Positions 11,390 through 21,491 of a DNA stretch of 64,000 bases are shown piece after piece. Under the pieces are notes generated by a model. That model saw nothing but the letters and a program-made list of their open reading frames with translations. It had not been told where the DNA came from and searched no databases. Within the stretch, counting starts at the first letter, position 1; every line of letters begins with the position of its first letter. The position numbers and the translations under genes are program-made. Location of the stretch: contig JASJZC010000005.1 of the NCBI GenBank assembly GCA_037178855.1, positions 4,278,001 to 4,342,000 on the forward strand, read 5' to 3'. The stretch is from Oscheius sp. JU75. Its lineage: Eukaryota > Nematoda > Chromadorea > Rhabditida > Rhabditidae.

Positions 11390-12334
11390 GCAAAGATTGA
11401 TAACTTGGAGAAAAAAGTAAACATATTGTTAAAGAGGTATACTAAGTCAGTATAAAGTTTCGTTACATGTTGGTTGGTTGCATTCATGTATCTTTGCTTG
11501 TGTCCGTCGGAAATACAGCTCCAATTACACCAGACTGGAAAAAGACAACGGGAATGTATATTGCAAGCGGGACGTAGTCAATGATTGGGCTTCCCCCAAA
11601 TTTCATTCCCGTCCAAAGACAATTGTTGGGCTAGCAAGTGTTCCCGTCCATTGGATTTCAGAGCGTTTTCGGTTGACAGCGCAGCTTCCTTTCGGTAGCG
11701 CAAGTTATTCATATCCGGAGTGGGTTGTCTCCATCCAAAACGAAGCTAGTTATTGTTCAGCCTCCGCGAAAATAGGATTTGATGAATAAATTATGAGAGT
11801 ATGGTAATTAGTTGAGTGACAAGGCTCGCTTCGATTGTTTTCTTCCTGTTCACTCCCTGGCGTCTTAATTGTGAAGAGACGTCCCTTTATGAGCTTACTC
11901 AATCATTCAGACGGCTATGCGAGGACTCTATATTCTTTATCTCTTGACACCTAACATTTACCTATTTGCAGCATGAATGGCGTTCGCCTACCAGAGCCCG
12001 CTGAAAAGTCAAACGGCTTTACGTGTTTACACATTTACATTGAAAAAGGAGTTATTGGAAACGGCCATCTTGGAAAACAGCACGCCTCAAACTCACAGTA
12101 AGTTGTTTTTCGAGACAATTGAACCGGAAGACATCTCCGTCTCATTGTGGTCATTGATTTCTACTCTCGTCGAGATTTGCAGCTGTGGGCATTCTCTTGC
12201 CGTAATTAGCCCCTCCATTCTATACTCACCTTGCTACCTTTCCGTCACAATTGACATCCTCCCCTGCTTAGTATAGTTCCATCTCTAATGAGTGCAAAAG
12301 CTTCGCGTCATCCTTATCAATAGACTTATCCATC
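11390..12334. other. Intergenic stretch with one weak exon candidate
   Basis: About 940 nt. An ATG at 11974 begins a short frame (MNGVRLPEPAEKSNGF...) that could splice at about 12099 to an exon ending in a stop near 12274, but neither part resembles a known family and the intron would be longer than usual here. The open frame at 11478-11789 has no ATG start at its head and low protein character. I call no gene. Confidence 0.4.
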
Positions 12335-13265
12335 ATGTTCTCTCGACTAATGTCAGACTCATTACCGAAACATCCGGCTGTCTCTTGCTGTCTTGTTCTA
12401 TTTGTGATTCTCGTGGGCGGAAGAAAGACTGATGAAGGCAATCAGATGACTGTCTGTTTTGACCAACAGCGTCTTCTTTCCCGAAAGTGTTCTCTCTTCG
12501 CACTCCAGTCTTAAATGAATTTCCCTCCGCAACCAACTTTCGCCCATTCTGTCCATCCATCACGCCAAGATTCAGATTCTCTTACCTTCCAAAGACCTTT
12601 TTGGTCCTCATTGGACTCCCCACAGTGGGGAGCAACAAACCAGCCATGTAATGGACTTCATTGACATGAGAAAACTCTCGGCAAACCTTGCGCGAGAGTC
12701 CCAAAATGCCGGAGAAAACAAGTACAAAGACGAAGGTAATTGGGCAAACGGCTTTGACTAGAGCCATTGAGCAATACTTTTCAGATTATTCGGTGGTGGC
12801 TCTTTTTCCTATCGTGATGATCGGAGCCGTTCTATTCGTGATATGTGGAGCCTATAAGATCAAACGTTGTAAGTTGGAGAAGAAGCAGCTGGTAAGGCAA
12901 CAAGGTTTTGTGAAACATGCATTTCAAGGCCAACTTATCCCTGTTTTATGACGTGTTCGAAGAAACCAAATGTGAACACAACAGCCTGAGTCAGGGTGGT
13001 TCGGAGATGGTGAGTCATTCCCATACGAGAAAAAAAATCCGCTTAGGGTTGTAATAGACTACGAGCTGCTTTGATGATCCCTCCTCCTCGTACCTCGCCA
13101 TTCTTTCAGCCACAGTCTGCAAAGAATAAGAAACCTAGATTTGAAGTGCCAATCAGCAGCAGCTCTGCAATTGATGAAAGTTATTCCACTCTTCTCGTCA
13201 ATCGAACATTTCAGATTGGGTATCAACTGCTCCTTTTTAACGGAGAGGCCACTCAAGCGGTCTGA
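12335..13265 (+). CDS. Orphan type I single-pass membrane protein
   Basis: I do not recognise the family. The ATG at 12335 opens a signal sequence (HPAVSCCLVLFVILVGG). A middle exon ending about 12738 carries MDFIDMRKLSANLARESQNA. After a 49-nt intron comes a single membrane helix (YSVVALFPIVMIGAVLFVICGAY) with a basic stop-transfer (KIKRCKLEKKQ). The cytoplasmic tail continues through two more small exons and ends NGEATQAV at 13265; it includes a Pro/Ser-rich segment (MIPPPRTSPFFQPQSA). The join between exon 1 and exon 2 is unresolved: the frames only fit with a weak donor (GTCTTAA or GTGTTCT) or a longer intron. It lies tail to tail with the THUMPD3-like gene. Confidence 0.5.
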
Positions 13266-13301
13266 CGCTTATTACGGGATTACTATGAGGGAATAAAACT
13301 T

Positions 13302-14725
13302 TTATTTTTTGTTCAATAATACTGCGCACATCACTTCCAGTCCTCCAACGTTAACCATAGTGCTAGACAGCATTCGCCAGGCTGTCAGCTGACTCTTCAT
13401 GACATTTTCTGAACGAGATTCATGAAATAAGTACAAAACTAACCAATGGTTCTCTTGTCCTTTGTCAAAATGACAGCCTTTCCTCCAGGAATAACTACTC
13501 GCTCCCATTCTTTTAGAAACTGGGGGTACAGAATTCGATTATCGGCAATCGATCCTATTTTTTTTCCAAACCTGATATTGTCGCAATTAGTGAGAAAGGA
13601 GCAGAAACTAACGGCATGTCTGTTACTATGGCGTTAAAGTAATCATTCGCGAATGAAAGAGAGGTCGCATCCATATTGACAAATTCTATAGTAGACAGGC
13701 CGAAGTTGTCTTTGTTGTGATTGTAATTCTCGGCGCATCTTTCCAGTGCCTTCTCATGGTTATCGACTCCGGTCCAATGAGTTCCAGGGAAAGCCAACGC
13801 GCCTTCAATGGGGATCGACCCGCCTCCGCACAGTGGATCGAGCAACTTATCGTCTGAACTAGTTGACTACAAGCGGAAAGATGTCTACTTGGTTCGGGCG
13901 ATGCCAAAGCAACCATCGAATAACAAATAGAACTTCTGAGCGTCGTAGGACCGAAGGCGACCACGTTTCGTTTGTACAACGATTCCTCATTGAGTGCGAT
14001 CATAATGAGCATCTGAATTCGTATATAGGCTATACTAAACTACGAGCCTTGTCCTTTATAATGTTGAGGATAATTTCCATGTCGAAGTTCTTCATATCGG
14101 GTCGCCATCCGAAAATGTTGTTTAATTGAGCGCCAAAGACTCGAGCCGCATCCATCGATGAAAATTTGTGTGCTTCTTTCGCGCCGCCACGCTTGCAAGT
14201 AACCCTTAAAAGAATAAGTACAAACAATTGAAAACAACCGAAATGAAGGAGATGTTTCTGTGACCGGCTGAACTGTTCCATTCTCGACAAAACTTTTCAT
14301 CACAGTCTGAATGCCACGCCATTCGGAGAGCATTAGAAAGAACAACCTTGATTTTCGAAATTCCTCCAGAAATACTTCTGTTGTCTTTGGCTCTCTGCCA
14401 ACAATCCACAGCGTCCGCCCAATTCACTTTCACGACCTCTTCTCTAATCAAGTCCAGGGCATCTTCATTAGACAACGTGTCTAATCCTTCGACTGCAAAC
14501 TCGTATAAAACGCCAAAGAGATTGTCGACAGCGCGAAGCTCACTGATCTGAACAAGCTCGTGAAATGGAGAACAGGAGAGCCACCTCGAGCAGTCGTGTT
14601 TTATCAATGGAGAACCGAATATTGCCTCGGTTCGAGGCACATTTTACTCCTAAACGCGCTCTAACTTCGGCTGCTGCCACGTTCTCGAAGCCAGTGGCCA
14701 CAGAGCCATAAATTGGGGTTTCCAT
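13302..14725 (-). CDS. THUMP-domain tRNA guanine-N2 methyltransferase (THUMPD3-like)
   Basis: SAM-dependent enzyme expected to methylate guanosine-N2 in tRNA. The ATG at 14725 (METPIYGSVATGFENVAAAE) starts an N-terminal ferredoxin-like/THUMP module with VRARLGVKCASNRGNIRF. The THUMP core is FRVTCKRGGAKEAHKFSS followed by AARVFGAQLNNIFGWRPDM and NFDMEIILNI. The Rossmann methyltransferase part has the SAM motif LDPLCGGGSIPIEGA (usually DPMCGTG or DPxCGxG) and the catalytic DMPFGKK (usually D-L/M-PFG-K/R), which only reads through when a 39-nt intron near 13572-13612 is removed. It ends AVLLNKK at 13302 with an AATAAA overlapping the stop. It lies downstream of the MEP-1-like gene on the same strand, 333 nt apart. 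Confidence 0.85.
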
Positions 14726-15058
14726 CTGAATAACCACTTCTAACTGGAAAGAGCGACGAGGTAGATAGTACGAATGCAGATGGACTTGGTGAAGATGACA
14801 TCATAAGTGTTTATTGTGCCGTAAAACAGTAAGATAATTTAAATTCACATATTTAAAGTGACGATAGGTATCCCTACATCAAACTGGAAGAAGTCTTCTA
14901 CAATAAGACACCGTAGACAATTAGAAATACAGCTCGGAACAAAAATGGAAGTCATATAAAATAAATTAGAAACGAAAAAATGTGCCCGTATATTGAACCG
15001 CAGAAGTGTAGAAGATCGAAATGTGCACACGAAATGCTTCAAGTTGCCCGCAACTACA

Positions 15059-17920
15059 TTAGTCATCCAATGTGATACAGTCCTCAGCCTTCTGAAAATC
15101 AGTTGTTTTGGTGTAAAATAAAGAGATGGACCTTCTCGTTATCACTCTTGGTATCTTTTTCCCCGTTTTTAGGATGGGTGGTGGAAAGATGAGTCTCGAG
15201 AAGATGATAGCTGCTACACTTGAACGAACACACGTCACATGAGTACATAATTTCAGCAGAACAGAGCTTGATTTGATGATCAGCAACTAGATGTTGCAGC
15301 ATGTTGAAGGCGTATTGCTACAAGAAACTTTGTTAGGACGATAAAACCAAAGTATTACCTTAGAACAGAGCTTGCATCTTCCGCCGTCTTCTTTCTTTTG
15401 GGCTTTCTGCAACAAATCCGCCGTGACAAGTCCATGAGACATGACCAGATGACGTTCGAGACCCTCATATGTCCAGAAACGATCCCGACAACGGCTGCAC
15501 GCGAGCGGAGCTCCTTGGCTCATATCAGAAACAGCTTTTCCACGCATTTGCTTATGGTTCGCCTATAAGAGTGACTATAAAAGCTAATAGAAAAGACAAA
15601 CCTGAAGGTGAGAAAGATACTTCTCCTTGTCTTGTTGTTGAAGGTCACAAATTTCACAGGTGATTTGTGACTGAAGACTGGGAGATGAGCCAGAAGAAAC
15701 AGTGGAGTTATTATTAGCGTTTCCACTACCAGACATCATGCTCATAATTTGCCTGGCAGCAGTCGGGTTGATCTAAACAACAGATTATTTGATGCAGATA
15801 AAAACGTACAGATCCAGGAGCAGCCCGTTTGAGAGCTGCTTGAGCAAGTTGCTGTTGAGCAGCTATGATAGCTCTTTGATTCAATCCCATGGTCAAGTTG
15901 CCCTTGTTGGCAGCAGCCACAGCAGCAGCAAGACTATTAGAGTTAGCCTGACTCGTTTTACCAGTGGCTTGCTTCTGGAGATGTTGTTGCATGGCTGAAA
16001 AGACAAATTATTGAGAAAACTCGAACAACAAACCGGCGATCAGAGCATTATTTCCTGCTTGCTGCATGTTTTTGTTGATCAGACTGCCAAGTTGGCGTTG
16101 AAGATGTTGCTGCTGTTGAGAACGAAGCAACTGCTGCTGCAGAAGAGCTGCATTGCTGATCGCGTTCCGGTTAGCGATTCCTCTTTGCATCTGTGCTTGA
16201 CTGTTCTGCAGATGATTGGTCTTCTTCTAAAAATCAAAATTTTATTTCAACTTTTATCAACAAGAATACCTGCTGAACTTGTGCAGCTTGTTGCTGCTGC
16301 AAAATCGTTGGATCAATCGGCGGTCGTTCCCACAGCCAGCGGTTGATAGTCAAGAAGTCGTCTTGTCCCTAAAGCTCGTGTGGTAAAAGTAAATCAAGCA
16401 CTGAGACCTTCGGTCCCATAACATAGCGGATTTTCGAGTACTCTTTCTTGCACATCTTCATATGCTGGTCACGCAGTCCTTTGAACTGGAAGTCCTCTTC
16501 GCAAATCAGACACGGATACTTGGCCTGCTGCTCATCCTTTGTGGCAACGACCAAGTGCGACTCCAGATAGTGGTTGATAAGACGCTGCTCGTTGGTGTCG
16601 TATTCGGGACACATGGCACACTGATATTTTCCGGCTGTGAAGTGGCTTTTTGATCGATGGTTTTGAAGGATCAGCCGCGATTCGGTTTGGAAACCGCAGA
16701 CCTGGCAGTTAAGAATCGGGAGCTTGTAAACTTCGTTCTTCTTCTTAAGAGCTTCCCAGACAGGTCTCAGCTGAGCTGCAACCTAAGATAAAGACTGTGA
16801 AACCATAAAGGAAAGTACTAACAGTCTTGTACGTTTCGATATTTTTAGGCATCTCCGGGAGATTTCTGGCGTGAACAATGTCGCAGTAAGTGGCTTCTTG
16901 AACAAGATCCTGTCCAATATCCAAAAGCAGTTTGGTCATATGAGGTGCCGGGTTATTAGCCTGGAAATAAACCGGATGACAATGTATGAAAACAATTGTG
17001 CCTTCAACTGCTGCTTCTCCTTCTTCTCGACTTCACTCGGTTTGGGCCGTTCTTCTCCAAACATTTTTGTGATGACCTTCGACAAAGGAAACTCGGGATC
17101 ATGTTCGATGAGCATGTCAACAACCTAAACGTATGTTGAGATTGAACTTAATGAAATGTTTACACTGCTCGGAGGGAAGGAAATCGTGTTTGGCAGGACC
17201 AATTTCTTGTCCAGAATGAGCTTCCTCACACTCAACGGTTCCTTCTGCACCTGCACATTGATAGCACCCAGCAGAGCATCCAGAATTTTCCGATCCACGT
17301 TTTTGTTGTTATTGATAGCCTAAAAACACTAAACGTGCACGTGAACAGCCTACATCTTGAACATAATCGTCTAGCTTGTCAAGAAGAGCCTCGGGACTAT
17401 TCAGTTCGCCCTTCTTATCTTCTTTCTTTACCTGAAATTGAGTGTGAGATCTATTAAAAGATAAAGAAAAATAACCTCAGCTACTTCCTCCTCTTCCACC
17501 TTAGCTTTTTTCGGTAGGGGCTCCCCAGCTTCTGATTCTTCGTCATCGTCCAATTCAATACATTCCACTGGAACTTCAGCTACTGCTACAAAGTATGTTT
17601 CATGTTTCAGCTTCATTTGAGCCCGAACCTTGCGAGCCGTCGACCTTCCCGTTTTCATCGTGTTCTTCCTCTTTTTCATCGCTGTGGACTCCATTACCTT
17701 GCGTTTCACAGTGACCGTTTTTGCCATTTTCCACTTCCATCACTTCGCAATCGGATCCCTCCTCATTATCGACGGGAGACACGGTCTCTTTTAGTTTCTG
17801 AAAGTTTGATATTGGAAAGGCTAGCTGTGAAAAAACCTTCGCCTGAATCGTCTCCTCGGACTGACTACAAGGATTTTCTTCTGCAAGCACAGGAGCTACT
17901 TCATCTGTAGTTGAGACCAT
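15059..17920 (-). CDS. mep-1: MEP-1-like C2H2 zinc-finger protein
   Basis: Nuclear multi-zinc-finger protein; in C. elegans MEP-1 works with chromatin remodelling and RNA-binding partners to keep germline genes silent in the soma. The ATG at 17920 begins an acidic Glu/Ser-rich N-terminus with a basic patch (LPKKAKVEEEE). A helical region follows (SPEALLDKLDDYVQD, KILDALLGAINVQVQKEPLS). Then come C2H2 fingers (NCQVCGFQTESRL, CAMCPEYDTNEQRLINHYLE, CLICEEDFQFKG), a WLWERPPIDPTILQQQQA segment, long Gln-rich exons (about 15730-16300), and C-terminal fingers (CEICDLQQQDKEKYL, CSRCRDRFWTYEGLERHL, CDVCSFKCSSYHLLETHL). It ends KAEDCITLDD. Order and composition fit MEP-1; I rate the exact orthology below the general zinc-finger call. 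About a dozen small introns. Confidence 0.75.
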
Positions 17921-18082
17921 CGCTGGCTCTCTGCTCCAGTGTTAGTGTCGGCTAAAAATGGATTTGACTGTCAAAAACAAGAAAACGAGCTAGAAAAGAG
18001 TTACTACCGCCAGAGCAATCAACAAGGAATGAAAAAACGCTCTCAAAAAATCGATAACAGATCAAACGCTGCAATAAACTTT
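17921..18082. promoter_or_regulatory. Upstream region of the MEP-1-like gene
   Basis: Short AT-rich stretch between the MEP-1-like start codon and an inverted-repeat element that begins at 18083. The element therefore lies only about 160 nt from the start codon and may be inside the promoter. No recognisable core element. Confidence 0.3.
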
Positions 18083-18475
18083 GGTACTAGTTCGGCAGGC
18101 GGCCCCCTTCGTTTGAATTTTTGGCGCGCTTTTACGAATTCGCCCAAAATAGGGTTTTCTGACGTAGCTCATTGATTTTCAGAGATTGTAACTATGTTTG
18201 AATTTAAATTCAGCTTGTAAAAGAACCTCCAGAATGTGGAAATGATACTGAAATTTGATAGCTTTACCGTTGTTGTTCCAACATAAGAATTATCCACTAT
18301 CTCTGTAACTCTGCTATTTTCCATGCTCCAGGAGATTCTTTTGCACTGCACTGAATACAATAAACATAGTTAGAATCTCTGAAAATGGATGAATTACGTC
18401 AGAAAACCCGATTTTGGGTGAATTCGTAAAAGTGCAAAAAACTCAAACGAAGGGGCCGCCTGCCGAACTAATACC
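18083..18475. mobile_element. MITE-like inverted-repeat element
   Basis: Two arms of about 115-120 nt are near-perfect reverse complements of each other: 18083 to about 18202 and about 18359 to 18475, with a spacer of roughly 155 nt. The outer ends read GGTACTAGTTCGGCAGGCGG on the left and, reverse-complemented, GGTATTAGTTCGGCAGGCGG on the right. Further inward both arms share TTACGAATTC, AGGGTTTTCTGACGTA or its close variant, and a TTTTCAGAGATTxTAACTATG block. A TA dinucleotide sits near each outer end, as in TA-target (Tc1/mariner-like) elements. There is no coding frame inside, so it is non-autonomous. The family is not identified. Confidence 0.75.
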
Positions 18476-20383
18476 TAAACTTTTGCTCTTCTGCTTATCG
18501 GTATGAACCTATGATATGTATCCAATTGTAGGTTTACATAGGCAGAAGTTGAGAAAACGTTTTTCAAAAACTAACAGGAAAGAGAAGAACGGAAAGGAAA
18601 AAGCTGCAATTGTGAAATGGAATTCAAAAAAATGTAATTGTGGAATTCAAAATAACCATTGACGGGATATCATATACCGTAATAAATGTAATATACGCGC
18701 AAAAAACTCTTCTTTCAGAAGTTTCTTCTCCTCAACAGAACTTTCAGAGGAATAGAATGCTAGGCACATTGAGGCTCTCGTAATTGAGACCTGCGAAGAA
18801 TCTCTGGAGTTCGAATGCGTGTGCATATACAAAAATATGTGAGCCACGAATAATGTCAAGCAGGTAGTTGATGTTCACCGAAAGAAGATAAACATGATCT
18901 ACATCAAATACAGAAGGTCTAGTGAGTTTTCTGGGAGCAATTTGATTTGTTTAGGTACGCAGCTAAATTGCAGCGAAATTGGGCATTTGATACTCAGTTG
19001 GAAACTGAGCACCGAACAGCGGTCATCGCAACTGTCGCTCGCGACAACGCGCGCGAAAAAAATGATGGAACTAACAGAAAGCTGTAGGAGGATCTTCCCA
19101 TTGGAAGACATCCTCGCCCGTCTTGGCCGGCCCCGATTTGCCCAAGATGTCTGCTTGTCGGTTCCAGATGACCAGCAGACTCATATGTACCCTGACCAAG
19201 TACCGAGTTTCGTCTTCGTGAACTAATCAGGGAAAGACTAACACCAAAAGAATCAGTAGATCATGAGGAGAAAAATGATACACATATTGAACTGATAGCC
19301 AGAAACTGATATCCACGACAACTGGCAGAAGGGTTGGCGGTAAGTGGCGCGGCCGGCTGACCGCTGTGGGGGCAAATAGAATAAAAAGAGCGTATAGGCC
19401 AGCACAATCGATCGATAATACGCCAAGGTCCATTCGCCGTCGTCAATTCGCAATTTTCCACGGTTTTAGACAATTGAGTTGATGAGATAACGACCGTTTC
19501 TAAAAGAAACTCCATTCGAACCGAGTCAGTCTGGTATCTGTCTTCAAAACCTGGAGGATGTGGCTACTGAATAAAGGCTTTAGATCAGCGGGTGAGGTAA
19601 AAAGAACTACAATGTTATATATAACGAATGAAGGAGCATTGCCCCACGTAACGGTCGGATATAAACGCAGAACACTTGCATTGTCCAGCCTCGTTCAGAG
19701 CAGCGAAAGGATAGATAGAGGCAGTTCCTCTTACGAATGAAAGCTTTAGGTGAGTGGTGGTTGACCACTGAGCGATTCTTGGGAGCCTTCTTGAATAAAG
19801 AAAAGAGTTTTGTACTCAAAGTGACTTGGTTGTGACCAGCTATGTCTATGCATCGGCTGGAAAAGACTTGGCCAGCAGTGTTTGTTGCGAACAGGTAAAG
19901 GATTTCGGTTTCGGGGAAGACAGAGTAGTTGCTGACGTGCAAATGTTATTTAGTTTTATCGATTGCGACATTTCCAGCCGGGACCAAATACATAAAAGAG
20001 CCGGGCGGAGCATAACATCAAGTGTGGAATAGGAAGTGAGAGAGGAGCGGTCAGTGAGGACAGCCCTGCTTGTATTATTGATCAAGGACGTCTAACTAGG
20101 TCATCCTTCGTTATTCCACTCATTATTATCTAAGGGGAGTGGCGAATCATACAAAATTCGAAAGTATTTGAATAGGAACGCTCTTGTCTTGAGAGCTCTA
20201 ATGTTCCACAGCAGTAATACGGATAAATGCTCCAGTTTTCTCATAGATGTAGTTCGGTTTGGGTGCAAGTGTACCCACGCAATTCACCTACTTCAGAAAC
20301 TATCCAAGTTTAGGCGAAACATCGTTACCTCGTTTCAACGCATCAATTACGTTTATCAATAACTCAATTGGAGGCAATAAGAA
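18476..20383. other. Long stretch without a supported gene
   Basis: About 1.9 kb. Several minus-strand frames near 19227-19515 are hydrophobic (for example YRSIVLAYTLFLFYL), which hints at a decayed or unrecognised membrane protein, but the frames overlap in three phases and I found no splice pattern that links them. The plus-strand frame at 18894-19226 has no domain. I see no RNA gene. Confidence 0.45.
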
Positions 20384-21220
20384 TTAGGAGTATGTAGGTG
20401 TGCTCGCAGCTGACTCGGACGCTCCATCCATAGGTTCACCGTCCTTATACTTGAGGATCAATTCGTGGGCTCGTCTCAGTGATTCTCGAAGATCAGCGAT
20501 TTCCTTGTTGATTTCTTCTTGAGCTGCTTCAGCCATTTCCACAGTTCTCCTCAATATTTGTGGAACTAAAAAAGTTTTGGTACATTGTTTTTCAGCAAAA
20601 AAAAAACCCACTGTCATTTTTCATAGTTTTCAAATCGGGTTTTCGATTTTCTTCCAACTTGAGTGCTTTGTACATAGGAATTGTCGGTTCTTGAAAAACC
20701 TAAAACCATTGAGAGTGTTTTTGCTCAAAAAAAAATCTACAATTTCGTCGTAGAATTCTGCGACAACTTGTTGTTCACCATTTGGAAGGGAGAAGACAGG
20801 TTGAAATAACCTCAAATAATGAAAGGTTGTGACCTAAACTAACTAAAACATCAAGTGGAAGGGAAACTGAGCTGACAGATTTCTCATTGTTGTCCACAAA
20901 GAAGATACGAATCTGGATTTCAAACTCTCCCCAGCCAGTCTCAGAGACCTCGTACGGCGGATATTCGACAACTAAAAGAAAATGATTTGATAACGAATGA
21001 AAGACTGACCTCTATTACAGTTAGCGTAGCTTTCGTGAAGCTTGAACTGAACCTTACGAATCCATTTTGAGGGATCTTCCAGATTGTAAGGTCGTAAAAA
21101 GACAGTCCAGCGATGTGTATGATTATCTTCGCCCTTTTTCGGCAATGCTTGCGCAGTATTTCCGACTATAATAGGTTTCACAAGCTTCGTTCCTTTCACT
21201 CGTTCAACTATTTCAGCCAT
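20384..21220 (-). CDS. gfl-1: YEATS-domain protein YEATS4/GAS41 (GFL-1-like)
   Basis: Acetyl/crotonyl-lysine reader on histone H3 and shared subunit of TIP60/NuA4-type and SWR1/SRCAP-type complexes. The ATG at 21220 starts [20 protein letters not shown]. The YEATS core follows: [36 protein letters not shown], then across an intron [20 protein letters not shown] and [11 protein letters not shown]. The W of ETGWGEF and the H of HESY are the usual acyl-lysine pocket residues. A HYLRLFQP block and EFYDEIVF motif come next, matching the YEATS4 family, and the C-terminus is a coiled coil ([20 protein letters not shown]) ending TPTYS. Length, about 235 residues, is normal for the family. It starts 271 nt from the divergent ADA3-like gene. 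Confidence 0.9.
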
Positions 21221-21491
21221 AATCACGATATTATTCTGAAAATGCTTTGTAACAAAAAAGAATGTAGAAATAAAGTTGGAAGATAGAGAGAAAACGAAAG
21301 AGGAATTCGGTGTAGAACGAGAGAATTCAAACGTGCGAAAGGTGCGCTCCGGCGCCGTTTTCCCGCCCTTTAAACTCAAAGACGCGCCCTGTCTTACTAC
21401 AGCCTGGCACACGCTCTTACTCTTATGGATTTTCCCTTACAAATATCCCATAATTAGAAAACAAAGACTTTATTTAGCGGACTGTTGGGGA
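21221..21491. promoter_or_regulatory. Bidirectional promoter between YEATS4 and ADA3-like genes
   Basis: The two start codons are 271 nt apart on opposite strands, so this short segment must drive both. It contains a GC-rich block around 21345-21365 and no TATA box in an obvious place. Both products are chromatin-complex subunits, so shared control is plausible but inferred. Confidence 0.5.

Noticed and set aside
16000-16300. CAG/CTG-rich tract as a possible expanded microsatellite
   Set aside because: Codons are mixed (CAA, CAG and others) and the tract encodes Gln-rich segments of the MEP-1-like protein, so it is coding low complexity.
19227-19515. Possible membrane receptor on the minus strand
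   Set aside because: Three overlapping hydrophobic frames, none with a family motif or a consistent set of splice sites.
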